The notes under the pieces are model-generated. The model was not told where the DNA came from and searched no databases. It saw only the letters and a program-made list of their open reading frames with translations. The position numbers were made by a program, and so were the translations under genes. A stretch of DNA of 64,000 bases, taken from contig JAUMYQ010000005.1 of NCBI GenBank assembly GCA_030528555.1, positions 1 through 64,000 on the forward strand, given 5' to 3'. Every line of letters begins with the position of its first letter. Position 1 is the first letter of the stretch. Shown here one piece after another: positions 27,847 through 36,898 of the stretch. The stretch comes from Porphyromonadaceae bacterium. GTDB lineage: Bacteria > Bacteroidota > Bacteroidia > Bacteroidales > Porphyromonadaceae.

Positions 27847-30800
27847 TTATTCCTGAGATTTGTTTAGTCGAGTTGTAATCATTACTGTGATATCCTCCTC
27901 GGGGTTGTCGTAGGTGTCTCGTAAATTTTTGAGGTACTGAGCTGCCAAGTAATGATCTCCTTGGGCTGCGTGGCAGTCGGAGAGTGTGATGAATCCACGA
28001 GCGAGCCAATAGCGCTGTGGTGTACCACTCTCGACAAACTGTTCTAATAGTCTCTCTGCTGCCTTGGATTGTCCTAAGTGAAGCATGATCTCGGCACGGC
28101 GCACGGCTGCCTCTGCCCCTTGCAGGCTCATGTAGCTCCCTTCCAGTGTAGCGTAGGTCTGGATAGCTCCCTTGAGAGCCTTGAGCTGCTCTTGAGCTTT
28201 GCCCTTGATGAGGGTGAGTGCCTCTCTGCAGGCTGTGGGTAATGCTGTGCTCCTGAGCTCCTCTGTAACAACTTCTACAGCTAGCTGATAGGCTGCTGCT
28301 GCATAGGCTTCGCTACTGAGTACTTCGGCTAGTTGCCTACGTCGTAGGGCATCGCCTACGGCTAGGCCGTAGGCTCGTCGGTATGCCTGTAGCATTTCGG
28401 CCTGGTTGCCTATGGCTCGATGAGCCTGTCCTAGTAGCTCCAGGATGTGCAGTTGCTGCACGCTTGCCGTGTGGCTCTGTTCCATCTTGCTAAGCAGGGT
28501 GATGGCCTCGGTATATTGCTTCTTTTGGTAGTAGGTCTCTGCTAGCAGCTTTTGTGCCTCGTAGAGTTGAGGGCTATGAGGGTGGCTCTCGGTCCAACGT
28601 TTCAGTTCGTCGATTGCCCCCTCCTGATTTCGACGCAGGCGAGCTTGTATCCCATGGAAGTTAAGCTCCTCCATGTTGTGTTCATCTGGAAGCCTAGAGG
28701 GTTCGATCCTGCTAGCATACTCTACGTATTTGTCCATCTGGTCGAGCTCAGCGTAGAGTGTTTTTAGATCAGAAAGGGCTGTTCTTGCCTCAGTGCTTGT
28801 GGGGTACAGCTCCACTACTCTTTTGTAAGCTGGTACAGCATGCTCGTAGTTACTCTCTGTGGCGTAGAGCAGGGCACGCTCCAGAGCTGAGAGAGGAGCA
28901 TAAGGACTGGAGGGATATTGGCTCTCCACCTGGCTATAGATGCGGTGTGCCTCATCTTTGCCAGTATATCCCTCTGATAGAGATAGAGCCTTGGCCTTTA
29001 GGTACTGTACCTCAGGTAGATGAACGGATTGAGGGTAGGCTTTAGTAAACCTGTCAGCTTCAATAGTTTGCTTGCGATATTGGCCCATAAGTCCATAGAT
29101 GCTTACGATACGCCTATGTGCTTCGTCTATACCTTTTGTGTCTAGGCCAATTGCTTCTTCATAGTACTTCAGGGCCTCGGTGTATCGTTTAGGCTCGCTC
29201 AGCAGGCAGTCGCCCATACGTGTGAGGGTTTTGGCTCTCCGATTTATCTCGCCGTTGCCCTGGCTATAGCGGGCGAAGCTTCGAAAGGCCTCGGCATACC
29301 TCTTTTGATTGTAGAGCGTATAGCCCAGGAGGTAATGCCCAAGCCCCGATCCATAGGCCTCTCCCCAAGGCTTCTGCTCTAGGGCAAGGCGCAGGCTGTG
29401 CTCTGCGTCTTGGTAGTTTTGTCGTTCTAACTGATGTTGCCCCAGCATTAAAAGAGCCATTGGATAGCTAGCTCTGCCAGGGCCGAGGGCGATGGCCTCT
29501 TCTAATAGTTGAGCGTATTGGGGCGTGTCGTCACCGAGAGTATTGGCATAACGTACAAGTACTTCTTGGCGGACATCTCCTAGGTGTACTTCCTTGTAGC
29601 TGAGTGATTGGAGTAGCTGAAGGGAGGCTTCGTAGTCCGTACTGGTATGACAGTAGTGGCGTAGTAGCTGGAGTACGCGCTCTTCATATTGGCTCTTGGG
29701 ATAGGTGATTAGGAAACGCTCTACTAGGCGTGTTTGCCTGCCAAAAGCATCACTGCCACTTGAGAAGTTTAGCTCGATGAGTCTGTATAAAGCTTCCTCT
29801 ACAACGCTGGAGGGAAGGTCCGTGGTGTTCCCCTCGACAACAGAGGTATAGGCGAGCTTAGCTCTCTTGTGGTCGTTGAGGCTAGTATAGATGTTGCCTA
29901 GAGCGAGCTCTGCTACAAGGGCGAGCTCTCCCGAGCTCTTGGTTGCGACCTGCTCCAAGAGAGGTGCAGCTTCCGTGTACCGCTCTACGGCGTAGTAGGC
30001 TGCACCTAGGGCGTAACTCTCTCTTAGGCTAAGTTTTTCCTGATCCGACAGAGGCTTTAGGGCACGTAGGGTATTGCTCCAATCCCTTAGACGATAGTAG
30101 GCTATTCCTTGTGTACCCTGGATGCGTTGCCTCTTGCTCAGTTGTGGGTATAGTCGAGTGGCTCGTTGTATCTCTCTGATGATTTGCTCTGGAGTATCAG
30201 TGTCTTGAGAGATGAGTATTTTTTGGTAGAGCGCCTCTGGGGCTAACTCTTGGCTCCAGCTGTATTTGTCGAGTAGGCGTAGGGCGATGTCTGGTTTGCC
30301 CTGAGCATGCTCTAGCATGGCTAGGTAGAGTAGAGCTCTCTCTCCCCACTGATTGTTGTGCTCCGTCGCTTTGGTCAGGAGGGCTTGAGCAGCCTTGAGG
30401 TTAGGTCTAGCTAATGACATCGCTACGTAGCCACGAGCCACGAGCCACTGAGTGTGCTCTTTACCTATTAGTCCGATGGGGTTTGTCTGCTCTAAATAGC
30501 TTGAGGCCGATCTATACGCAGTCTGTACACGCTCCGAGAGCCTTGATTCCGAGAGAAGTAACTCTTGAGCATCCTCGAGGTAGTCTAGGGCTATAGCCAG
30601 GCGCATACGCTCTCGGTCTATGGATGTACGCTCTCTTTGGAGGAGTTGTTGCATCCTGACACGAGTGTAAGAGAGGCTTGTAGATCGCTCTGCCCATGCA
30701 TCGAGATAAGGATTTGGGGTAAAGTTGTTTTGTTTGGGGAAGAGTGAGCGCATGTGCTGCCATTGTAGCCAGCTCTCGCTGTGGGCGATCTGCGCTCCAG

Positions 30801-30897
30801 TATTTCCCGATAACCTATCTGTCTGTGAGCTTTGTGCCTGAGCACTCGTTAGAGTGATCAGGCAGAGGACAGTGTAGCGAATATGAGATGTCTTCAT
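27847..30897 (-). CDS. large periplasmic TPR-repeat protein
   Basis: 1016 residues. Signal peptide (about 1-22, LTSAQAQ) followed by TPR-like helical repeats along nearly the whole chain, for example AYYAVERYTEAAPLLEQVA, GHYLLGYTLYNQKRYAEAF and YYEEAIGLDTKGIDEAHR. No catalytic domain seen. Such proteins usually scaffold envelope complexes. First gene of the TPR-barrel-CreD operon; the -7 box TATCTTTG on the minus strand at 30994-30987 is the probable promoter. Confidence 0.8.
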   Translation of the reverse strand: MKTSHIRYTVLCLITLTSAQAQSSQTDRLSGNTGAQIAHSESWLQWQHMRSLFPKQNNFTPNPYLDAWAERSTSLSYTRVRMQQLLQRERTSIDRERMRLAIALDYLEDAQELLLSESRLSERVQTAYRSASSYLEQTNPIGLIGKEHTQWLVARGYVAMSLARPNLKAAQALLTKATEHNNQWGERALLYLAMLEHAQGKPDIALRLLDKYSWSQELAPEALYQKILISQDTDTPEQIIREIQRATRLYPQLSKRQRIQGTQGIAYYRLRDWSNTLRALKPLSDQEKLSLRESYALGAAYYAVERYTEAAPLLEQVATKSSGELALVAELALGNIYTSLNDHKRAKLAYTSVVEGNTTDLPSSVVEEALYRLIELNFSSGSDAFGRQTRLVERFLITYPKSQYEERVLQLLRHYCHTSTDYEASLQLLQSLSYKEVHLGDVRQEVLVRYANTLGDDTPQYAQLLEEAIALGPGRASYPMALLMLGQHQLERQNYQDAEHSLRLALEQKPWGEAYGSGLGHYLLGYTLYNQKRYAEAFRSFARYSQGNGEINRRAKTLTRMGDCLLSEPKRYTEALKYYEEAIGLDTKGIDEAHRRIVSIYGLMGQYRKQTIEADRFTKAYPQSVHLPEVQYLKAKALSLSEGYTGKDEAHRIYSQVESQYPSSPYAPLSALERALLYATESNYEHAVPAYKRVVELYPTSTEARTALSDLKTLYAELDQMDKYVEYASRIEPSRLPDEHNMEELNFHGIQARLRRNQEGAIDELKRWTESHPHSPQLYEAQKLLAETYYQKKQYTEAITLLSKMEQSHTASVQQLHILELLGQAHRAIGNQAEMLQAYRRAYGLAVGDALRRRQLAEVLSSEAYAAAAYQLAVEVVTEELRSTALPTACREALTLIKGKAQEQLKALKGAIQTYATLEGSYMSLQGAEAAVRRAEIMLHLGQSKAAERLLEQFVESGTPQRYWLARGFITLSDCHAAQGDHYLAAQYLKNLRDTYDNPEEDITVMITTRLNKSQE

Positions 30898-31325
30898 TGC
30901 GTCCTAGTAATTCTATATGATGTAGATCACCTTGCTGTGGTCCAGGATTTCGCACTATGGAATATCAACAGCATGGCATGTAAGGACAAAGATAACAAAT
31001 CTTGACATTTGACTATAAGTATTTTAGAGATAGGCGATGGAGAGCTTTACTTTTAGGGCAATAGCATTAAAATCTCGGTGGGTTATTCATGCTTTGTCTA
31101 TATTCAGCTAGATCTCACAAAGTACCCATTACGCCCCTTCAGAACCCTCAAAAATGCTTGGGAATACATGAAAAAGGTTCGAGAACTTTTTGTGTAAAAA
31201 TGGGGGTGTTTCTAATGATTTTAGGATGACTAGATTATCTAATCTTCGAGACAGAAGGAGAGGGGGAGCAATAGATATTCTGGTTATTTGTCTGAGATTG
31301 TCCTTGATTGAAGGGTGGTTGAGGC
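30898..31325. other. divergent spacer between TPR operon and nusB
   Basis: 478 nt from gene to gene. It carries the minus-strand box TATCTTTG (30994-30987) for the TPR gene, the remnant repeat copy D, and the nusB promoter at its right end. No ORF is supported. Confidence 0.5.
31149..31191 (+). repeat. intergenic palindromic repeat, copy D (remnant)
   Basis: AAAAATGCTTGGGAATACATGAAAAA and GTTCGAGAACTTTTT match the first third of copy C with several changes (GGGAATAC kept, CTCGGG changed to CTTGGG). The rest of the element is missing. Same family, degraded. Confidence 0.55.
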
Positions 31326-31355
31326 TTTGAAGGCGTGCGAATTGTAGTATCTTTG
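31326..31355 (+). promoter_or_regulatory. nusB operon promoter
   Basis: TTTG at 31326-31329 and TATCTTTG at 31348-31355 with 18 nt between, a good Bacteroidetes-type promoter. nusB begins 21 nt after the -7 box. Confidence 0.55.
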
Positions 31356-31375
31356 TGGACAAGTAACTTTGAAAT

Positions 31376-32419
31376 ATGATCAATAGAATACTCATTCGCA
31401 CGCGCGTATTGCAAACGGCCTATGCTTATGGCCACAAATCTGGAGCTAATCTGCAGTTTGCAGAGGTGGAGCTGCAGCAGGCTCTGGAGAAAACCTATGA
31501 TCTGTACCTCTTCCTTTTGCAACTCATACCATCTATCACAGACAAATATGCTGAGATACTGGAGGCACGTCGCAATCGTTATATCGCTAGTGATGTCGAT
31601 CGTAAGCCTAATACCCGACTGTTGGATAATCGCCTCAGTCGACAAATATCAGAGTGTTTGCCATTAGCTTCCTGGTATATTGCTTCTTCATTGGCTTGGT
31701 ATCAGGAAGATTTGCTGCTGCGTGAGTTGATCAAAATGATTGAGCTGTCGGATGAGTACGATGCCTACCTCAAGGCCGAGGATAGCTATGATAATGACCG
31801 AAACTTTTGGGTGGAGATCTTTAGGAAATATATTGCTCCCTCGGCAACTCTTGCTGAACGACTAGAAGAACTATCGATCTACTGGGATAGCTCCCTCTAT
31901 TATATAGAACGGATCGATAGCGTTGAGGACCCTGATTGGGAAGCACTAGATACGACCTTTGCTAAGGCACGAGGCACGGAGGGCTATAGCTCGGCACGTC
32001 TGGAGATAGGTGCGGTAGAGGTGGTCAAGGATTTTGTGGAGAAGACACTACGCCGTGCTGAGCAAGGGCAGATCTTTGAGGCCGTGCTGCTGCCTATCTA
32101 TCGAGATGAGGGTGAGGAGAAGTTCGCTTCGCATCTTTTGCGCCAAATGCTACTTAACCATAGTAAGTATCAGGAGCTTATTGCTGAGTATATCACCGAT
32201 AAGTGGGATAGGGAGCGTTTGGCAGACCTAGATCTACTGCTTATGCAGATGGCTGTGACGGAGTTTTTTCACTTCCCTAGCATCCCTACGCACATCACGA
32301 TCAATGAGTATGTGGAGTTGAGCAAGGCGTATTCTACGCCCAAGAGCTCTGGCTTTATTAATGGCGTGCTCGACAGTATTGCTAAAGCATTGAAGGCTAC
32401 GGGGAAGATCTTTAAGTAA
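31376..32419 (+). CDS. nusB: transcription antitermination factor NusB (long form)
   Basis: 347 residues, far longer than the 140-residue E. coli protein. The NusB fold occupies the C-terminal third (about 215-330; LLLMQMAVTEFFHFPSIPTHITINEYVELSKAYSTPKSSGFINGVLDSI is split across the classic conserved region). The N-terminal 200 residues are helical and typical of Bacteroidetes. NusB works with NusE/S10 in rRNA antitermination. First of nusB-yajC-YbbR-coaE, with 29 nt to yajC. Confidence 0.9.
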   Translation: MINRILIRTRVLQTAYAYGHKSGANLQFAEVELQQALEKTYDLYLFLLQLIPSITDKYAEILEARRNRYIASDVDRKPNTRLLDNRLSRQISECLPLASWYIASSLAWYQEDLLLRELIKMIELSDEYDAYLKAEDSYDNDRNFWVEIFRKYIAPSATLAERLEELSIYWDSSLYYIERIDSVEDPDWEALDTTFAKARGTEGYSSARLEIGAVEVVKDFVEKTLRRAEQGQIFEAVLLPIYRDEGEEKFASHLLRQMLLNHSKYQELIAEYITDKWDRERLADLDLLLMQMAVTEFFHFPSIPTHITINEYVELSKAYSTPKSSGFINGVLDSIAKALKATGKIFK

Positions 32420-32448
32420 TCAAAAGGTTAATTATTAACTAATAGAGT

Positions 32449-32760
32449 ATGATGAATTTTATTTGGTTGGATGCTGTCGCTACAGGCGGAGCTGGATGGT
32501 CTAACATCCTGATGATTGTCGCTATGGTTGCTGTAGTTTGGTTCTTTATGATTCGTCCTCAGCAAAAGCGTCAGAAGGAGCTAGAGAAGAGTCGCTCAGA
32601 GATGACCCGAGGTGACCGCGTGATTACCTCCGGAGGTATTCATGCTGAGATTAAGGAAGTGCGAGAGGATAGCTTTATTATCGAGATCGCTCCTGATGTA
32701 CGCGTGCGTATAGACAAGGGTTCTGTCTTCGCAGCCAAGGATAGTGCCGAGCGCAAATAA
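32449..32760 (+). CDS. yajC: preprotein translocase subunit YajC
   Basis: 103 residues, starting ATG ATG. One transmembrane segment (about 22-40, ILMIVAMVAVVWFFMI) followed by the diagnostic RPQQKRQKE, then the small soluble GDRVITSGGIHAEI domain. Accessory part of the Sec translocon with SecDF. Second in the nusB operon. Confidence 0.95.
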   Translation: MMNFIWLDAVATGGAGWSNILMIVAMVAVVWFFMIRPQQKRQKELEKSRSEMTRGDRVITSGGIHAEIKEVREDSFIIEIAPDVRVRIDKGSVFAAKDSAERK

Positions 32761-32783
32761 TATATCCCCTCAGGTAGGAGACG

Positions 32784-33794
32784 ATGAAGCTCAATCTAGA
32801 AAGGGGACTGACGTCTAGAAACAGGTCGAGCAAGTCAGTGTCTGGAGATAAGCGTCGTAGGCGCAGCTCTCAGACGCTGACTTTCGTCTTTTTTGTTGCC
32901 CTAGCTTTTTTCTTTTGGGTGCTACAGCGTATGCAGAGCGATGTGGTACGTACGCTCTATATTCCACTAGTAGTAGATTCGCTCTGTATTCACAATCAAC
33001 CTATTGATAGTCTACCTCGCTTCGTTGAGGTAGAGGTGCTGGATAAGGGCTTTGAGCACATTCGTTATACCCTGGATGATCTTGAGCCCATCCATTTGGG
33101 GGCGATCAGAGATCCACATAGGGGGCTATGTATTGGTATAGATAGGAGGGAGCTAGCCGCAGCACTAACGCAGAGGCTCTCGCCTTCGGCCGTTATCCTG
33201 CGTCAAAGTGTTCAGGAACTATCCATTGGCCTTAGAGCTAGGGGACGCAAACGACTTCCTCTTCAGCTTGAGGCTGTGCCTATTGCAGCCTTGGGCTTTA
33301 CAACCTCTAGCGTTAGCATCGAACCAGACAGTATTACCGTTTATGGTGATAAGAGCGAGCTACAGGCTCTAGGGGCTATCCTGCTGCCGAACATCTACAA
33401 TGATATCAAGAGCAGCTTTGAGGGGATTGTATCTCTTAAGTTAGCCGAAGGGCTACAGTCCGATATTCGTCAAGTAAGGCTCTCCATTGAGGTGGAGGAG
33501 TTGACTGAGCAGAGTTTCACGCTGCCCATTGCCATCCATGGCATTCCCGAGGGCTATCGATTGATGCCTTTACCCAGTGTGGCTACTGTGTTGCTGACTA
33601 TACCACGATCCAGATACGCCGATCTGAGTGAAGTAGACATTGAGCTATCAGCGACCTATACCCCAGCCGAGGATTGGGAGCGAGGCCAACGTGCCTCAGA
33701 CAGAACGTTGCCTGTGATGATAAGTAAAGCCCCTGAGTGGATTAAGCGATACAGTATTAAGCCTGAACGTATACAGTTTGTGTTGGAGAAATAA
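32784..33794 (+). CDS. YbbR-like domain protein
   Basis: 336 residues. Basic cytoplasmic N-terminus (1-34), one transmembrane helix (about 36-53, FVFFVALAFFFWVLQ), then extracytoplasmic YbbR-type beta repeats (PLQLEAVPIAALGFTTSSVSIEP and VYGDKSELQALGAI are typical). In Firmicutes, YbbR proteins activate the c-di-AMP cyclase; here no cyclase is next door. Third in the nusB operon, 12 nt before coaE. Confidence 0.82.
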   Translation: MKLNLERGLTSRNRSSKSVSGDKRRRRSSQTLTFVFFVALAFFFWVLQRMQSDVVRTLYIPLVVDSLCIHNQPIDSLPRFVEVEVLDKGFEHIRYTLDDLEPIHLGAIRDPHRGLCIGIDRRELAAALTQRLSPSAVILRQSVQELSIGLRARGRKRLPLQLEAVPIAALGFTTSSVSIEPDSITVYGDKSELQALGAILLPNIYNDIKSSFEGIVSLKLAEGLQSDIRQVRLSIEVEELTEQSFTLPIAIHGIPEGYRLMPLPSVATVLLTIPRSRYADLSEVDIELSATYTPAEDWERGQRASDRTLPVMISKAPEWIKRYSIKPERIQFVLEK

Positions 33795-33806
33795 TAGGGG
33801 TTAGAG

Positions 33807-34397
33807 ATGACAGTAGTAGGCCTCACAGGAGGGATTGGTAGTGGTAAGTCTTATGTGGCGCAGGTGCTTCGTGCCTTGGGCTATCCCGTCTACGACTGCG
33901 ACACGAGAGCAAAAGCCCTCTATAATGAGGATGCCGACCTCAAGGCTCAGCTCATCGGGCTATGGGGGGCGGATCTGTACGATGCCACCACGGGGCTGCT
34001 CGTGCGGCAGCGGCTTGCCGAGGTTATCTTCGCCGACAAAGAGGCCCTCGCCCTAGTCAATAGTCTTGTCCACCCGCGGGTGCGGTTAGACTTTGAGGCT
34101 TGGAAGCGTGGGGAAGAGGCACGAGGGGCGGAGGTTGTCTTCCTCGAGAGTGCCATCATCGTGGGCAGCCCCCTAGAGCAGATGATCGATGAGCTTTGGG
34201 CGGTCTTGGCGGACGATGCCCTACGCCTACAGCGAGCTATGATGCGTGATGGGGCGAGTGAGGAGGCTATCCGTAGCCGTATGGCGCACCAAGCCCCACA
34301 AGAGGCGTTGATGGCTCGGGCAAAGTATATCATCTATAACAACTTAGCGCAACCCCTCCTGCCACAGATCTTTGCTGGGCTGGGGGAGCTGCGCTAG
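33807..34397 (+). CDS. coaE: dephospho-CoA kinase
   Basis: 196 residues. Last step of CoA synthesis. P-loop GLTGGIGSGKS at residues 5-15, YDCDTRAK and the LVHPRVR/ESAII segments are standard. Ends only 8 nt from the end of the convergent TonB receptor gene, with no hairpin between them. From here rightwards the base composition rises in G+C. Confidence 0.93.
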   Translation: MTVVGLTGGIGSGKSYVAQVLRALGYPVYDCDTRAKALYNEDADLKAQLIGLWGADLYDATTGLLVRQRLAEVIFADKEALALVNSLVHPRVRLDFEAWKRGEEARGAEVVFLESAIIVGSPLEQMIDELWAVLADDALRLQRAMMRDGASEEAIRSRMAHQAPQEALMARAKYIIYNNLAQPLLPQIFAGLGELR

Positions 34398-34405
34398 TCT
34401 GCGAC

Positions 34406-36883
34406 TTAGAAACTAACCTTAATACTTACGTTCCACGCCCTTCGTGTGAGGTAGTTGGGGATGGCATAGCTGTGGTTGTAGGCATCCGTTACCCAATAGT
34501 AGCTACTGGTATTGGTCATATCGAAGAGGTTGAGGACATCGACCCCAAAATCAATAGCCTTGGCGTAGCGTCCACGCCACCAGCGTTGGTTCGAGCCGTT
34601 GCCTCGTTGCGTCAGGCGATACACCACACCTACATCTACTCTGCGGTAGGGGCTACTCGTGAAGGACTGCTCCCCAAAGGGTGCGCTCGGTAGGGCTACG
34701 GGTAGCCCCGAGGAGTACTGCGCCCTAAGCGTTAGGCGTATGGGCTTGAAGCTGGGGAAGTAGTCCTGAAAGAAGAGCGAGGCATTGAGGCTCGGCGCAT
34801 TGGGTAGTGGCACGGCTGCCCCACCTCGTACGTTTTGGTATGCGTGTAGCAGCGAGAGGCTGAGCCAAGAGTCTATGCCCTCGACGAACTCTCCGTACAA
34901 CTTACCATCAAGCCCCCACACATAGCCCGAGGCTACATTCTCTCCTAAGTACTTCAGTTTAATGTTTTCCTGCACATAGGGATTGAGGTGCCACAGATGT
35001 TTGTAGTAGCCCTCGGTGGAGAGCTTGAACTTGCGCCCCGAGATGTCGAAGTCGTACTCTGCCCCCAAGAGGAGTAGGTAGGCGGATTGGCTGCGGATGC
35101 TGCGGTTTAGCTCCATGAAGCCGTTGCCCTTGCTATCTGCTCGCTCGGCACGAAACTCCCGATAAAATGGAGCTTGATGATAGATGCCCGAGACTAGCCG
35201 TAGGCCTAGCTCCTTGCGTCCTTTGGGAGTGAAAAGCAGGCTCAAGCGAGGGCTGAGGATTAGCTCGCCCGTCCAGCTCCACCAGCTGCCACGCAAACCA
35301 AGGGTTACCGCTAGGTCGCCCAACTCGGGCAGTGTATGCTGGCTTCTATTCTCTAGGAATGACGATAGGCGAAGGCTTGAGGTCGTGGTTTGCCCGTAGA
35401 GGTTGCGGTGCGCCTGTAGCAGGGTGAGGGAGAGGGGCGTAGTATAGCCCACAGAGTCCCTCAGCTCCCACTCGGCTATGCCATCACGGATGCTCTCTCG
35501 TCGAGCATCGATGCCGCCTAGGAGGCGATGCCTCGTGCGCCACTGCCATTGCCCTCTAAGGCTTGCCGTCCACAGATCGTAGGTAAGTCTATTGCGTCCG
35601 TGGCTGCGGTAGCGTCCAATGCCGAGTGCCTTGGCCTCGTTTTCGAAGAGGGCTGGCTCTGCCCCTGCGCTTCCTGCGTTGTCTGCTGCATCCGAAAGGA
35701 TGTATTCGCCTGCGATATCGTACCGCTCTTGCTCTTGGCTGGAGAAGTAGGCGAGGCTTGCCGAGTATCGGCTGCGCTCATTGGGTACATAGTTTACACT
35801 CGTGGAGAGGAGCTGCGAGGCGAAGCGATCTTGCTCCCTGCCGTCGAAAGAGATGTTGAGCTGCTTGGCGTTGGCTAGTGTGCCAAAGGTCGTGTGTCGT
35901 GAGCGAGGCGTGAAGTTGTAGTCCGTGTGGCTGAGGTAACCTAGGGTGCTGAGCGTCCAGCGGCTCGTTGGGCGGTAGTGGATGGCTGTCTGCGCATCCA
36001 TATACAGAGGATTGTATTCCGCTTCGGTGTCGAGCGTGGAGAGGAGCGAGCTACCTCGCTTGTGTCGAACACCTGTGATCTGGCTTAGTTTGCCGTGTTT
36101 GCTGCCGATATAGATGCGGCTCTCGAGTAGGGATAGGTATGCTGCCCCCTCGAGGCTCTCGGGGCGTTTGTACTTAATGTCTAGCACGGAGGAGGTTTTG
36201 TCGCCATAGTCCGCCCCGAAGCCTCCTGCCGAGAAGAGTAGGCTGGAGGTAAGGTCGGGGTTGATGGCACTCAGCCCCTCTTGCTCGGCAGAGCGTGCCA
36301 GCAGGGGGCGGTAGATCTCAACCCCATTGATGTAGACGAGATTCTCGTCGAAGTTCCCCCCTCGTACGGTGTATTGGCTGCTTAGTTCGTTCTTCTGAGC
36401 AACCCCAGCCATAGTACTTACAACGGCTTCGATGCCACCCGAGGCTGCCCCCCCGATGACGAGCTTGTCGGTCGAGAGGCGTTGTAGGGGCGACTTGGGG
36501 GCTTGTGCCGTGGCACTCACCTCCACATCGCTAAGTGTCTGGGCATCCTCGCCCAGCTCTACATTGAGCCGCAGGTCACTCAGGAGGTTGGGGATCGTAC
36601 GTTTGCTCTTGTGATAGCCTAGATTACTGAAGACGAGCGTAAGGCTATCGGGCTGAGCCTTGAGGCGCAGGGTGTAGTGTCCTTTGAGGTTTGCCGTAGT
36701 GCCAAGGCTTGTCCCATCCACTTGGATGGTGGCTAGGGGGATTGGCTCTTTGGCACGGTCTAGCACATAGCCTTGTATGGTCACAGTCTTCTCCACCTGT
36801 GCCTCTGCCTTTGGGGCGAGTGCGTGGGCGATACAGATGAGGAAGCCAAGGAGGCAGCAGCGGATGGCGATGAGTAGGCGCAT
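34406..36883 (-). CDS. TonB-dependent receptor with CarboxypepD_reg-like domain
   Basis: 825 residues. Signal peptide (about 1-28, AEAQ), a carboxypeptidase-regulatory-like domain (about 32-115, IQGYVLDRAKEPIPLATIQVDG), a plug domain (about 120-230, DKLVIGGAASGGIEAVVSTMAGV, YTVRGGNFDENLVYINGVEIYRP), then the barrel ending NVSIKVSF with final Phe. Moves a substrate across the outer membrane using TonB. No SusD partner is adjacent. Co-directional with the DUF1343 gene 15 nt upstream, so it may import sugars released by that enzyme (inference). Confidence 0.9.
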   Translation of the reverse strand: MRLLIAIRCCLLGFLICIAHALAPKAEAQVEKTVTIQGYVLDRAKEPIPLATIQVDGTSLGTTANLKGHYTLRLKAQPDSLTLVFSNLGYHKSKRTIPNLLSDLRLNVELGEDAQTLSDVEVSATAQAPKSPLQRLSTDKLVIGGAASGGIEAVVSTMAGVAQKNELSSQYTVRGGNFDENLVYINGVEIYRPLLARSAEQEGLSAINPDLTSSLLFSAGGFGADYGDKTSSVLDIKYKRPESLEGAAYLSLLESRIYIGSKHGKLSQITGVRHKRGSSLLSTLDTEAEYNPLYMDAQTAIHYRPTSRWTLSTLGYLSHTDYNFTPRSRHTTFGTLANAKQLNISFDGREQDRFASQLLSTSVNYVPNERSRYSASLAYFSSQEQERYDIAGEYILSDAADNAGSAGAEPALFENEAKALGIGRYRSHGRNRLTYDLWTASLRGQWQWRTRHRLLGGIDARRESIRDGIAEWELRDSVGYTTPLSLTLLQAHRNLYGQTTTSSLRLSSFLENRSQHTLPELGDLAVTLGLRGSWWSWTGELILSPRLSLLFTPKGRKELGLRLVSGIYHQAPFYREFRAERADSKGNGFMELNRSIRSQSAYLLLLGAEYDFDISGRKFKLSTEGYYKHLWHLNPYVQENIKLKYLGENVASGYVWGLDGKLYGEFVEGIDSWLSLSLLHAYQNVRGGAAVPLPNAPSLNASLFFQDYFPSFKPIRLTLRAQYSSGLPVALPSAPFGEQSFTSSPYRRVDVGVVYRLTQRGNGSNQRWWRGRYAKAIDFGVDVLNLFDMTNTSSYYWVTDAYNHSYAIPNYLTRRAWNVSIKVSF

Positions 36884-36898
36884 AGTGTGGCGAGAGGG

